Assembly (NCBI RefSeq): GCF_963662885.1
Contig: NZ_OY760059.1
Span: 558,001 to 622,000 of the forward strand
Source of the DNA: an uncultured Pseudodesulfovibrio sp.
Lineage (GTDB): Bacteria > Desulfobacterota > Desulfovibrionia > Desulfovibrionales > Desulfovibrionaceae
Reading direction: 5' to 3'
DNA: 64,000 nt
A program made the position numbers and the translations under genes. The notes beneath the pieces were generated by a model, which did not search any database, was not told where the DNA came from, and saw only the letters and a program-made list of their open reading frames with translations. Positions 33,991-43,147 of this stretch are shown here, one piece after another (the first letter of the stretch is position 1; the number at the start of each line of letters is the position of its first letter).

Positions 33991-36030
33991 CTAAAACCGT
34001 TCGAAGTCGGCCGGTCCGTCGTCGTCCATGTCCAGGTCCATGCCGCCGCTGAACCCTCCGCCCCCGGAGGACGCAGGGGCCGAGTGGGCTGCGGGCAAAG
34101 CTGCCGGCTGGGCCTTGCGCACCTGCACCGAGGTGCGGCGGCTTCCGTTTCCGTTGCCCACGTTGAAGAAGGACATGGTCTCCTGGAGCTGTTGGCTCTG
34201 GCTGGACAGTTCCTCGCTGGTGGAGGCCATCTCCTCGGACGCCGACGCGTTCTGCTGAATGACCGTGTCGAGCTGGCTGATGGCCTGGTTGATCTGGGTC
34301 GCGCCCGCGTTCTGCTCGTTGCTGGCCGCGGTGATCTCCTGAACCAGGGATGCTGTCCGCTCGATGTCCGGGACCAGTTGGCCGAGCATCTTGCCCGCCT
34401 TTTCCGCCACGTCCACGCTGGACGAGGAGAGTTCGCTGATTTCGGCTGCGGCCGTTCCCGAACGTTCAGCCAGCTTGCGCACCTCGGCGGCGACCACGGC
34501 GAAGCCCTTGCCGTGCTCTCCGGCCCGGGCCGCCTCGATAGCCGCGTTCAAGGCCAGCAGGTTGGTCTGCCGGGCGATCTCCTCGATGATGGAGATTTTT
34601 TCCGCGATTTCCTTCATGGCTTCCACGGTCTGGCCCACGGCCCCGCCGGATTCGCGCGCGTCCGATGCGGCCTTGGACGCCAACGCCTCGGTTTCGCGGG
34701 CGTTTTCCGCGTTCTGGCTGATGTTCGAGGCCATCTGTTCCATGGAGGAGGAGACCTCTTCGATGGACGCGGCCTGCTCGGTGGCGCCCTGCGACAGAGA
34801 CTGGGATGAAGAGGACAGCTCGGCACTGCCGCCGGCCACGTTGTTGGTGGCCGAGTCCACATCCGCAACCACGGCCTGTAGTCGGGTGACCATGTTGTTC
34901 AGGGCCTGCGCCAGGATGCCGATCTCGTCACGCTGGTCTATGTCCAGAGTGCTGGTGAAGTCACCCTCGCTCATGCGCTGGGCAAAGGACACTCCCTGCA
35001 ATATGGGCCGGGTGATCATGCGCGTCAGGGTCCAGGCGATGATGATGCCCAGCAAAAAGGCGACGCCCAGTCCGGAGGCCATGACAAGGGACGCCGTGTC
35101 CAAAGAATCCATGGCCATGTCGGCCCGCTTCTGGGTGGCCTCCACACCGGCTGTTGCCGTGTTCTCGGCCGCGGCAAGGACTGCCTGGCCCGCTGTGTTC
35201 CGCCGCGTGTTGAGCTTTCCCAGTTCCTCGAAATTCGTCACGAAATCAAGCATGGCCTTGCCGTATTTTTCGCCGGAATCCAGGATCGCCTTCAGTTGGT
35301 TAAGATTTTCCGGCCGTCGGGTGACTGCCTTGAGGGCTTCATTTTTCTCGCGCAGGAGAGGGAACATCTCCATCGTCTTTCTCATCAACTCGGGGTTTCT
35401 GGACGCCTGGGATTTGAAATTCCCGATGCGGATCGCGTTACCTATGTTGATAAGTTCCTGGACCATGGTGATCTTGTCGTGGCGTTCGGAAAGTTCCTCC
35501 ATGGACGCACCGGCGTTAAGTTCACGTTTCAGGGCATCGTTCTGGGATACCAGGAAGTCCGTGCAATTTTGCATGAAGACCGATGCTCCGGCATCCATGG
35601 CCTTGCGGTTGTCGGCCATGGCCATGATCAGTGTGCGGGTTTCACCGACCAGACCATCATAGATGGAGATCCCTTCCTGTGCTTTCCCAACGTCCGCCTT
35701 CAGTTTGACCAGACGCGGGAACTTGTCGGCGTGAGCCTTGGCCCGGCGAATGACCTCTTCGGTCTCGGACAGGCGTTTGCGGCCGTCATTCCAGTATTCA
35801 TCGGATTCGCTCAGGGAGTACCCCCGGATGGCGTACATGGTCAGCAGGGCGCCACGTTCGAGCTGATTGGCTATGGAAACTTCGGGGACATATTCTTGGG
35901 CAAGTTGCCGCGAATCCTCGCTTACTACCAACATGTCGTAGATGGCTATCCCGCCCAGTGCAGCGGCAATAAGGATGAGGCAACCGAAGCCTATTCCGAG
36001 CTTCAGGCCGAGCTTGAGATTCTTGAACAT
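33991..36030 (-). CDS. Methyl-accepting chemotaxis protein
   Basis: 679 residues. One membrane segment at about 10-30, a helical periplasmic domain to about 320, a second membrane segment (about 325-345), HAMP, and the signalling domain with the hairpin tip IEEIARQTNLLALNAAIEAARAG. The tail is acidic (MDLDMDDDGPADF) and Gly-rich. Ligand unknown. Start MFKNLKLG at 36030 has GGAGGG before it; the reading from 36090 lacks support. Convergent with the solute-binding protein. Confidence 0.94.
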   Translation of the reverse strand: MFKNLKLGLKLGIGFGCLILIAAALGGIAIYDMLVVSEDSRQLAQEYVPEVSIANQLERGALLTMYAIRGYSLSESDEYWNDGRKRLSETEEVIRRAKAHADKFPRLVKLKADVGKAQEGISIYDGLVGETRTLIMAMADNRKAMDAGASVFMQNCTDFLVSQNDALKRELNAGASMEELSERHDKITMVQELINIGNAIRIGNFKSQASRNPELMRKTMEMFPLLREKNEALKAVTRRPENLNQLKAILDSGEKYGKAMLDFVTNFEELGKLNTRRNTAGQAVLAAAENTATAGVEATQKRADMAMDSLDTASLVMASGLGVAFLLGIIIAWTLTRMITRPILQGVSFAQRMSEGDFTSTLDIDQRDEIGILAQALNNMVTRLQAVVADVDSATNNVAGGSAELSSSSQSLSQGATEQAASIEEVSSSMEQMASNISQNAENARETEALASKAASDARESGGAVGQTVEAMKEIAEKISIIEEIARQTNLLALNAAIEAARAGEHGKGFAVVAAEVRKLAERSGTAAAEISELSSSSVDVAEKAGKMLGQLVPDIERTASLVQEITAASNEQNAGATQINQAISQLDTVIQQNASASEEMASTSEELSSQSQQLQETMSFFNVGNGNGSRRTSVQVRKAQPAALPAAHSAPASSGGGGFSGGMDLDMDDDGPADFERF

Positions 36031-36223
36031 ATGCCCTCCAAGGTGCGTGGTTGACGAGCCGAGGCATGTCCTGGTCGGCCCCCTATCCATTGGTCTATTG
36101 GATACCGGAACGCGGGTAGAGGGGACTATTATATTTAGGTTATAAATATATAATATAGATAAAGTAGAGTCTAAGAGTCTGGATTTTGGCGGGCCAAAGG
36201 GGTGGCGGGAGTGTCGAGAGGGG

Positions 36224-36934
36224 TTAGTCGAGGGCGACTTCAGCGAGCAGGGGGAGATGGTCCGACGCCCCGGCGGTACCTGCGCCGCGCAGTGCGGACA
36301 GGGAAGCCAGGCGTTGTTTGGGCATGACCAGGATGCGGTCCAGGGAGAGAAAGGGGCGCGGTGCGGGGAAGGTCCGAGGGGCGGGCTGGCGGCCTGCCAG
36401 GGCGTGAAGATCCCTGCGCAGTCCGCTCCAGGCGAACCAGTCGTTGAAGTCGCCCATGAGCAGGGTCGCGTCGGCGCTGTTCTCTGCGACGAGCGGGGTC
36501 AGCCGCCGCATCTGGTCCGCTCGTTCCTTCCGTCGCAGGCCGAGGTGGGTGGTCACGGTCTTCACCGTCCGGCCGTTGAAACTGAATCGGCACTCCAGGG
36601 CGCCGCGCGGTTCGCGTCCCGGCACGCTCAGGTCATGGCGCTCCACCCGGTCCGGCCGGATCCGGGAGAGCAGGCCGTTGCCGTAGCGGGTGTCCGCGCG
36701 CAACAGGGTCTGGCCGAAGGTCACGTGATAGCCGAGTTCGGCGGCGACCTCGCGCAGGGAGCAGGGAGCCCCCGCCTTCTGGGGCGAGATCACCTCCTGC
36801 AGGGCCAGGATGTCGGCGTCCAGGGCGGCTATGACCCGGAAGATGCGCTCCGGGGCCAGGCGGTTGTCCGGGCCGCGCCAGCCATGGATGTTGTAGGTGG
36901 CCGCGCGCAGCGGCGGGTGGTGCCCCGCGCTCAT
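36224..36934 (-). CDS. Endonuclease/exonuclease/phosphatase-fold protein
   Basis: 236 residues. EEP fold: RAATYNIHGW, ALQEVISP, TVTTHLGL, LLMGDFNDWF and ASDHLPLLAEV, the metal and catalytic residues. Such proteins often act as phosphodiesterases on phospholipids or nucleic acids. The ATG overlaps the TGA of the PLD gene (ATGA), so the pair is coupled. The neighbour suggests a phospholipid substrate. Confidence 0.88.
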   Translation of the reverse strand: MSAGHHPPLRAATYNIHGWRGPDNRLAPERIFRVIAALDADILALQEVISPQKAGAPCSLREVAAELGYHVTFGQTLLRADTRYGNGLLSRIRPDRVERHDLSVPGREPRGALECRFSFNGRTVKTVTTHLGLRRKERADQMRRLTPLVAENSADATLLMGDFNDWFAWSGLRRDLHALAGRQPAPRTFPAPRPFLSLDRILVMPKQRLASLSALRGAGTAGASDHLPLLAEVALD

Positions 36935-39042
36935 GAGGTCTTCTCCTTGTCGTCGCGCATGCGGCTGAGCCGACGGCGCAGCACTGCGCCCAGGACGACC
37001 ACGGCCAGGACCACTGCCGCCAGGACGAGTAGGGTACCCGTTCCGGGGTCGCGCAGGGCGTTCATCAGCTGGGACCCGAACAGGGTCATGGCGACGATTC
37101 CCGGTGCCATGCCGACCACGGTCCCGAGGAGGAAGGTGGACGGCCGGATGTGCGAGGCCCCAGCCATGAGATTGACGATGGAGTAAGGGGCCACGGGCAC
37201 GATCCTGACGGCCACGATGGACCCCAGTCCGTGTCGGCCCAACTGGCGGCTCAGGGCGTGTACCCGGGAGCCCGCGAGCCGTTTTATGGTCCGGTGGCCG
37301 AGTATCCGCCCGAGTCCGTATACGGTCATGGCCGAGAGGACGCACCCGCCCAGGGAGATGGCCAGGGCCCAGAGCGGGGCGAAGATGGACGCGGTCAGGA
37401 CGATGAGCAGGGTCACGGGAAAGAGGACAAACCCGCCTACCACGAAACAGAGCACGGCTGCCAACGGGGCCAGAGGCACCTGGCGGACCTGCTCGGCCCA
37501 GTGCAGCAGGCTGTCGGGATTGGCGTATTCGGACAGGGGGGTGAAGCGCCAGGCCAGGGCCAGGGCGATGAACCCCGCCAGAACGGCGCCGAACAGGGAC
37601 AGGCGCAGGAAGCTCGTGCGCGAATTGTCCGGGCTGGTGTAGTCGTCCAGGATGGCGTCGTACAGGCCGGGCCGGGACGTATCGAGTCGGCGGGCGACCT
37701 CGGGGTCAACGGGAAGGGCGTCCTGGTTGCGGGTGTCCCGTTCGGGCACCAGCCGCCGGGCTTCGCGACGCAGTTCCCGGACCGCGCCGAGCATGCCCGC
37801 GCGCTCCTCGTTCTCAGTCACGTCGTCGATAGGCAGCCCAAGGTGGTGGGCCATGAGACGTTGGCGGAAGGCCCGTAGCACGCCGCTTTCCGGCGTTCCT
37901 TCCGGGGCCTTGAGGGCCAGGTTGCACTCGGAGTCCAGCCCCATGGAGCGCTCGTTCAAGTTGGCCGAGCCGATGGTCAGGAATTGGTCGTCCGCGATCA
38001 TCAGCTTGGTGTGGACCTTGATGGACGTCTCGCCGTCCTCATCGGCAAAGGGGCAGTACACGGACAGTCTGCCGTGGGCGTCCTCCCCGGCCAACTGGTC
38101 GAGGACGTCGGACTGGAGGGGCTCCATGACCAGCTGTTCCAGCAGGCCTGTGGTCATTCGGGGCAGGACGATCAGGACTTCGGGTCCGTCCGCCTCCCTG
38201 AGCCGCCGGGCCAGGGCGTCCCGGACGGTTGTCGAGGTGAAGTACTGGTTTTCCAGATAGATGGTCTTGCGGGCCTCAGCGATTTGGTCCAGGTACAGAC
38301 GCTCCACCTCGCGGTGCCCGGGCCGCCCCTTGAACGGAGGCAGGGTCAGGGCCACGGTCAGGTCGAAGTCCTGCAGGTCCGGCTCGACGGTGGGTGGCCA
38401 GGGATCCCCGTCGACCTCCCCGGGCGGCTTCGGGGCATGGCCCGTGGCCCACTGCCAGCGGTCCCGGGCCATGTCGCCGAGCCGGGCCGCAGGCTCGCCG
38501 TCCACGACCATCTGCACGTCGTGATACGGGCCGTATGGCTCGCCGCCCGGCCGCACACGGTCCGGGTCCTCGGGATAGTGGTCGGGCCGGTCCCAGCGAG
38601 CGGAGGTCAGGTCCATGCCCCCCACGAAGGCAATCTTGTCGTCCACGACCACCACCTTCTGATGGTGCGACGAGCCCACGGGCAGTTCGTCGTCCATGTG
38701 AAAGTGGATGTTGGCGTGGGTCTTGCGCGGGAAATTGACCGATTGCAGCGGTTCGCGGTCCATGCTGTAGGCCAGGGGGAAGTCCCAGACGAGCACGTGG
38801 ACGTGCATCTCGGGGCGTTCCTCGACGCATTGGTTGAGCAGTTCGTACAGTCTGGGGCCTTGACCGTTTTCGCCCAGGCGGATGCGGCTGTCGATGTCCC
38901 ATCCGAGGATGAGCACGGAGCGCTTCGCCCGGCGGACGGCCTGGGTAAAGGCGTGGAAGTAGGCGCAGGCATCGACGATGAAAGCTGCGCGTTGGGCGTG
39001 GCCGGAGAACGGGGTCTGTTGTGTCGTTTTGTCGTCGTCCAT
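36931..39042 (-). CDS. Phospholipase D / cardiolipin-synthase-like protein fused to a VTT (DedA) membrane domain
   Basis: 703 residues. Two HKD motifs: H127-Q-K-V-V-V-V-D134 (SSHHQKVVVVDDK) and H344-T-K-L-M-I-A-D (GSANLNERS following). The N-terminal 400 residues are the PLD catalytic pair. From about residue 480 five or six hydrophobic segments form a VTT/SNARE-associated DedA-type domain (LGRILGHRTIKRL; RIVPVAPYSIVNLMAGA). The fusion and the coupled EEP gene suggest phospholipid synthesis or remodelling. An extended -10 (TACACT) lies upstream. Confidence 0.9.
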   Translation of the reverse strand: MDDDKTTQQTPFSGHAQRAAFIVDACAYFHAFTQAVRRAKRSVLILGWDIDSRIRLGENGQGPRLYELLNQCVEERPEMHVHVLVWDFPLAYSMDREPLQSVNFPRKTHANIHFHMDDELPVGSSHHQKVVVVDDKIAFVGGMDLTSARWDRPDHYPEDPDRVRPGGEPYGPYHDVQMVVDGEPAARLGDMARDRWQWATGHAPKPPGEVDGDPWPPTVEPDLQDFDLTVALTLPPFKGRPGHREVERLYLDQIAEARKTIYLENQYFTSTTVRDALARRLREADGPEVLIVLPRMTTGLLEQLVMEPLQSDVLDQLAGEDAHGRLSVYCPFADEDGETSIKVHTKLMIADDQFLTIGSANLNERSMGLDSECNLALKAPEGTPESGVLRAFRQRLMAHHLGLPIDDVTENEERAGMLGAVRELRREARRLVPERDTRNQDALPVDPEVARRLDTSRPGLYDAILDDYTSPDNSRTSFLRLSLFGAVLAGFIALALAWRFTPLSEYANPDSLLHWAEQVRQVPLAPLAAVLCFVVGGFVLFPVTLLIVLTASIFAPLWALAISLGGCVLSAMTVYGLGRILGHRTIKRLAGSRVHALSRQLGRHGLGSIVAVRIVPVAPYSIVNLMAGASHIRPSTFLLGTVVGMAPGIVAMTLFGSQLMNALRDPGTGTLLVLAAVVLAVVVLGAVLRRRLSRMRDDKEKTS

Positions 39043-39251
39043 GGAGTGATATCTTCGTGAAAGGATGAGCGGAGCTTCGCTTTACAAAGACAAGTGTAGC
39101 ACAACCCGGGTGAGAAGGCCAAAACGGCCCGGGCCGCCCTTTGGGATCCGGCAGATAATAATGGAACGACATGCCCGATAGTCGCAATATATGATTGGGG
39201 CAGGAGGCCAGGGCTCCGGTACGTTGCGCACCTTTTGCAAAGGGGAGGACG

Positions 39252-40013
39252 ATGAAAAGGGTCATGCTTTTCATACTGGTGGCGGTGCTCATACCTTTTG
39301 CCGCCGCGGCCGGGCCCGTCAACGTGACGTCCGGGGAATACCCGCCCTATACCGGCGAGGATCTCCCTCACGGCGGATTCGTCAATCATGTGGTCACCGA
39401 AGCCTTCAATGCCATGGGCTATGAGGTCAAGGTGCGGTATTACCCCTGGGCCCGGGCCTTCGCGTTCGCGCGGGATGGTACGGCCGATGCGGTCTCCTAC
39501 GTGTACATGACCGAGCGCCGGGGCCAGCAGTACTGGTTCGGCGATCCGGTGACCCATGAGCGGCTGGTGGTGTTCGCCAAGAAGGAGACCACGATACCAG
39601 ACTGGGAATCATTCAGTGATTTCAAAGGACTCCGCATAGGAGCGACAAGGGACTTTTCCTACACGGATGAATTCTGGCAGTTGGCTGAAACAGGGGTTCT
39701 GACCTTGGACATCGCCAACAACGACACCTCCAATTTCGCCAAGCTGATCGAAAAGCGGATCGACGTCTTTTTCGCCGATGAACTCGTCGGATTCACCATT
39801 CTGCGGGAACAGTTTGCTCCGGCCATCGGGGACGTGATCAAGAGCAGCGACCGGGCCATAGCGGAACACACCGGTTCGCTCGGATTTACCAAGGCCAACC
39901 GGCGCGGCCTGAAGTTCCGGGATATTTTCAACCTCGGACTGAAATCGTTGAAGGACTCCGGCAAGTTCCAGGATATGTATGGTGACTTGCTGGAGGGCAA
40001 ATACAACCGCTGA
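39252..40013 (+). CDS. Extracellular solute-binding protein (SBP_bac_3-like)
   Basis: 253 residues. Signal peptide to about residue 19, then a type II periplasmic binding fold (SGEYPPYTGEDLPHGGFV, YYPWARAFAFARDGTADAVSY, KGLRIGATRDFSYTDEFW). Similar proteins bind polar amino acids or act as sensory adapters. No ABC partner is adjacent. GGAGGAC is near the ATG at 39252. Confidence 0.88.
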   Translation: MKRVMLFILVAVLIPFAAAAGPVNVTSGEYPPYTGEDLPHGGFVNHVVTEAFNAMGYEVKVRYYPWARAFAFARDGTADAVSYVYMTERRGQQYWFGDPVTHERLVVFAKKETTIPDWESFSDFKGLRIGATRDFSYTDEFWQLAETGVLTLDIANNDTSNFAKLIEKRIDVFFADELVGFTILREQFAPAIGDVIKSSDRAIAEHTGSLGFTKANRRGLKFRDIFNLGLKSLKDSGKFQDMYGDLLEGKYNR

Positions 40014-40113
40014 TCCCGGCCGGTATGCCTGCACTGGGCGGGTTTCCACGGGTTAAAACGGTGAGCCACCCGTCTCTCCTGCTTCTTTGGCTGAAAGTGC
40101 GTGTTTTTTGTCA

Positions 40114-40142
40114 TTGCAGCCAACCTCGTTCCTCCATACCCT
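40114..40142 (+). promoter_or_regulatory. Candidate leaderless promoter for DJ-1/AraC regulator
   Basis: TTGCAG (40114-40119), 17 bases, TACCCT (40137-40142), 6 bases, ATG at 40149; no Shine-Dalgarno. Confidence 0.45.
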
Positions 40143-40148
40143 GATCCC

Positions 40149-41159
40149 ATGAAAAAGCGCATGGAATTCTATTTCTATCCCGGCATGGTCGCCCTCGACG
40201 TCGCGGGGCCGTTGGATGTCTTTCAGGCTGCCGACGAGCTGCTCGCCCGTAACGGGCGCAGGGCTGACGGCTATGAGCTGCGGTTTGCCGCCAACGAACC
40301 CGGTCCGATTGCGACTTCATCCGGGCTGTGTCTGCTCGCCGAGGTTTACCCCGGGCTGCTGGACGTGGACACCTTGTTGGTGCCGGGCGGGCTGGCCGCC
40401 GAAAAAGCCTCCAGGGACGCGGCCCACGTTCTGGACGTCCAAGCCTCAGCCCTGCGGGCCAGGCGGGTGGCTTCCGTGTGCAGCGGGGCGTTTCTTTTGG
40501 CCGCCGCAGGGCTTCTCGACGAACGCAGGGCGACCACCCATTGGGCCGTGGCGGACCGTCTGGCCGAGCTGTATCCCGAGGTGCGTCTGGACGCGGACGC
40601 CATTTATGTTCAGGACGGTCCCATCGCCACCAGCGCGGGGGTTACTGCCGGGATCGATCTCGCTCTCGCCATGGTGGAGGACGATTACGGCCCGGCCCTG
40701 GCCATCGAGGTCGCGAGGTTGTTGCTCCTCTATCGCAGGCGGCCCGGCAACCAGAGCCAGTTCAGCGCCGCGCTGGCCCTTCAGGCCAAGGCGGGTGAAC
40801 GTTTCAAGCCTCTGATCGATTGGGTCGAGGGCCACCTGGACCAGAACCTCACCGTGGATCGCCTGGCCGAAGAGGCCCACATGAGTTCACGGACCTTTGC
40901 CCGCATATTTCCGTCGGAAACAGGCATGAGCCCCGGCCGGTTCATCGAGCAGATGCGCATTGATCGCGCGCGGGAACTGCTCGAATCCGGTGCCGAGGGG
41001 CTGGATCAAATCGCGCTCGAATCCGGCTTCGGCCGGGAGGAGCGTCTGCGTCGCGCCTTCCAGCGAAGGCTCGGCATCAGCCCGGCACAATACCGGGCTC
41101 ACTTCCAACAAGGAGAATACCATGACCAAAGGTCTCACCTACGGGATATTCATCTATGA
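40149..41159 (+). CDS. GlxA-type DJ-1/AraC transcriptional regulator
   Basis: 336 residues. An N-terminal DJ-1/PfpI domain (FYFYPGMVALDVAGPLDVFQ; VASVCSGAFLLAAAG, nucleophile-elbow Cys) is followed by a C-terminal AraC HTH (HLDQNLTVDRLAEEAHMSSRTFARIF). GlxA-like regulators often control a neighbouring DJ-1 or metabolic gene. It overlaps the next DJ-1 gene by 38 bases. Confidence 0.92.
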   Translation: MKKRMEFYFYPGMVALDVAGPLDVFQAADELLARNGRRADGYELRFAANEPGPIATSSGLCLLAEVYPGLLDVDTLLVPGGLAAEKASRDAAHVLDVQASALRARRVASVCSGAFLLAAAGLLDERRATTHWAVADRLAELYPEVRLDADAIYVQDGPIATSAGVTAGIDLALAMVEDDYGPALAIEVARLLLLYRRRPGNQSQFSAALALQAKAGERFKPLIDWVEGHLDQNLTVDRLAEEAHMSSRTFARIFPSETGMSPGRFIEQMRIDRARELLESGAEGLDQIALESGFGREERLRRAFQRRLGISPAQYRAHFQQGEYHDQRSHLRDIHL

Positions 41160-41724
41160 ACAAGTGGCGGAGCTGGACTTTGTCGGTCCGCTTCAGGTCT
41201 TCGGCGCTTCCAACCAGTTAATGGGTGGTGGCCGGATCGTGACCATCGCGGACGGCGTTCAGCCCCTGCGCGGCGTGGCCGGCCTGCACATGATCCCCGA
41301 CTATAGCCTGGAGGACGCGCCGGATCTGGACGTACTGCTTCTGCCCGGCACGGCAAAGGTCGACGAATACGCCCTGGGCAACGACAAGGCCATCGATTGG
41401 GTTCGCGAGCAGTTCGACAAAGTGGATTACATGACCGCCGTGTGCACCGGGACGCTCATCCTGCAGAAGGCCGGGTTGCTCAAAGGGCGCAAGGCCACGA
41501 CGCACTGGGCGCTCATGGATGCCCTGGCCAAGGACCCGGAAGTGACCGAACTGCCCGACATGCGCTACGTGCGCGACGGCAAGGTGGTCACCTCCCAGGG
41601 GATTTCCGCCGGAATCGACATGGCTCTGTGGCTGGTGGGGGAAATCCATTCTCCGGATCACGCCAGAGCGGTCAGGAAAGTTCTGCAGTACGACCCGGCC
41701 CCGCCGTACGGAGCCGAGGTGTAG
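41122..41724 (+). CDS. DJ-1/PfpI family protein (isonitrile hydratase-like)
   Basis: 200 residues. DJ-1 fold with FVGPLQVFGAS and MTAVCTGTLILQKAG (elbow Cys in AVCTG). Closest to the InhA (isonitrile hydratase)/ThiJ-like group by eye. AGGAG precedes the ATG, which lies inside the end of the regulator gene, so it is translationally coupled and likely the regulator's target or partner. Confidence 0.9.
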   Translation: MTKGLTYGIFIYEQVAELDFVGPLQVFGASNQLMGGGRIVTIADGVQPLRGVAGLHMIPDYSLEDAPDLDVLLLPGTAKVDEYALGNDKAIDWVREQFDKVDYMTAVCTGTLILQKAGLLKGRKATTHWALMDALAKDPEVTELPDMRYVRDGKVVTSQGISAGIDMALWLVGEIHSPDHARAVRKVLQYDPAPPYGAEV

Positions 41725-41741
41725 GGGGCAGACCTCACAAT

Positions 41742-41775
41742 AAAGGGGGTTACGGTATGAACCGTAACCCCCTTT
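41742..41775. terminator. Bidirectional terminator
   Basis: Fourteen-bp perfect stem AAAGGGGGTTACGG / CCGTAACCCCCTTT with a 6-base loop between convergent DJ-1 and DUF362 genes; A/T tracts serve both directions. Confidence 0.85.
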
Positions 41776-41807
41776 AGTTTGGTCTTTGTAAAAGTGCCGA
41801 ACGACCG

Positions 41808-42941
41808 CTATTTGACCACGATCAGTTCGTACTCTCTGGTACCCAGACCGATCTTCTCGGCATGCTCCAGGCAGGTCTTCCATTCGGATTCCGGCCGGGA
41901 GTTGGTGAAGTGGTCGTGATGGTCCACAAAACCGATTTGGGACAGGTTCTCGGCCAGCTGGCTGCCGGGCAGCGGGGTGGCTTCCATGCAGGCGTCCACG
42001 CAGGCCTGGTCCAGAGCCAGGGCGTCGGCGGAGGCCAGCATGCCCAGGTTGGGCAGGATGGGTACGTCGTTTTCGCCGTGACAGTCGCAGTTCGGGGAGA
42101 CGTCCACGATCAGGGAGATGTGGAACTGCGGGCGTCCATCGACCACGGCCTTGGTGTACTCGGCCATCTTCCGGTTCAGGTCGCCGATGGCGGAATCCAG
42201 GCCGAAGGCGATGGCGTCGAAGTTACACGCGCCCAGACACCGGCCACAGCCCACACAGTTGTCGTGGTTGATGCGGGTCTTCTTGGCTTCCTTGTCGAAA
42301 CTGAGGGCGTCGTTGGCACATTCCTTGAGGCAGGCGCGGCATCCCACACACTTTTCCTCATCAATATTCGGCTTGCCGCCGCTGTGCTGCTCGGTCTTGC
42401 CCGCGCGGGAGCCGCAGCCCATGCCGATGTTCTTGATTGCCCCGCCGAAGCCGGTCATCTCGTGGCCCTTGAAGTGGGTCAGGCTGATGAACACGTCGGC
42501 GTCCATGATGGTCCGGCCGATCTTGGCGGCCTTGACGTATTCGCCGCCCTCAACCGGCACCTCGACGTCGTCGGTACCCTTGAGACCATCACCGATAAGC
42601 ACGGGACAGCCCACGGTCAGCGGCGTGAAACCGTTCTCCCAGGCACACTCCAGATGTTCCAGGGCGTTTTTGCGCTTGCCCGGGTACATGGTGTTGCAGT
42701 CGGTCAGGAACGGCTTGCCGCCCAGCTCCTTGACCAGGTCGGCCACGGCCTTGGCGTAGTTGGGCCGCAGGTAGCTGATATTTCCCAGCTCGCCGAAATG
42801 CATCTTGATGGCCACGAACCGGCCGTCCATGTCGATGTCGCCGATGCCCGCTTTTTTGAGCATCTTCTTGAGTTTGGTGGGCAGGCCGTCACCGAAGGCC
42901 TTGGTCCTAAAGTCCGTGAAGTAGACTTTTGCTTTTCCCAT
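41808..42941 (-). CDS. DUF362-domain ferredoxin-like protein
   Basis: 377 residues. A DUF362 domain surrounds two [4Fe-4S] motifs: CVGCRACLKECANDAL and CVGCGRCLGACNFDAI. Conserved blocks include FVAIKMHFGELGN, FISLTHFKGHEMTGFGGA, KNIGMGCG. Related proteins are redox or electron-transfer proteins of unknown partner in anaerobes. GAGGGAAAA precedes the ATG. It stands alone. Confidence 0.92.
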   Translation of the reverse strand: MGKAKVYFTDFRTKAFGDGLPTKLKKMLKKAGIGDIDMDGRFVAIKMHFGELGNISYLRPNYAKAVADLVKELGGKPFLTDCNTMYPGKRKNALEHLECAWENGFTPLTVGCPVLIGDGLKGTDDVEVPVEGGEYVKAAKIGRTIMDADVFISLTHFKGHEMTGFGGAIKNIGMGCGSRAGKTEQHSGGKPNIDEEKCVGCRACLKECANDALSFDKEAKKTRINHDNCVGCGRCLGACNFDAIAFGLDSAIGDLNRKMAEYTKAVVDGRPQFHISLIVDVSPNCDCHGENDVPILPNLGMLASADALALDQACVDACMEATPLPGSQLAENLSQIGFVDHHDHFTNSRPESEWKTCLEHAEKIGLGTREYELIVVK

Positions 42942-43147
42942 TTTTCCCTCAACTTTTTGGAGTTAAAACTTGCCGAAGCAAAATTGATTGCGTGTTGTTT
43001 CGGGGGCGCTTCCTCCCCCCAATTGGATGGAACGACTCACCCTATCACTTTTTTTTGCGGAAGACTGCCCCGGGGAAGACATATTGAAGTTATGATACCG
43101 GTCTTTCTTCGCCTGACTGAACATGTTGGTTTGGAAAGGATGGTTTC

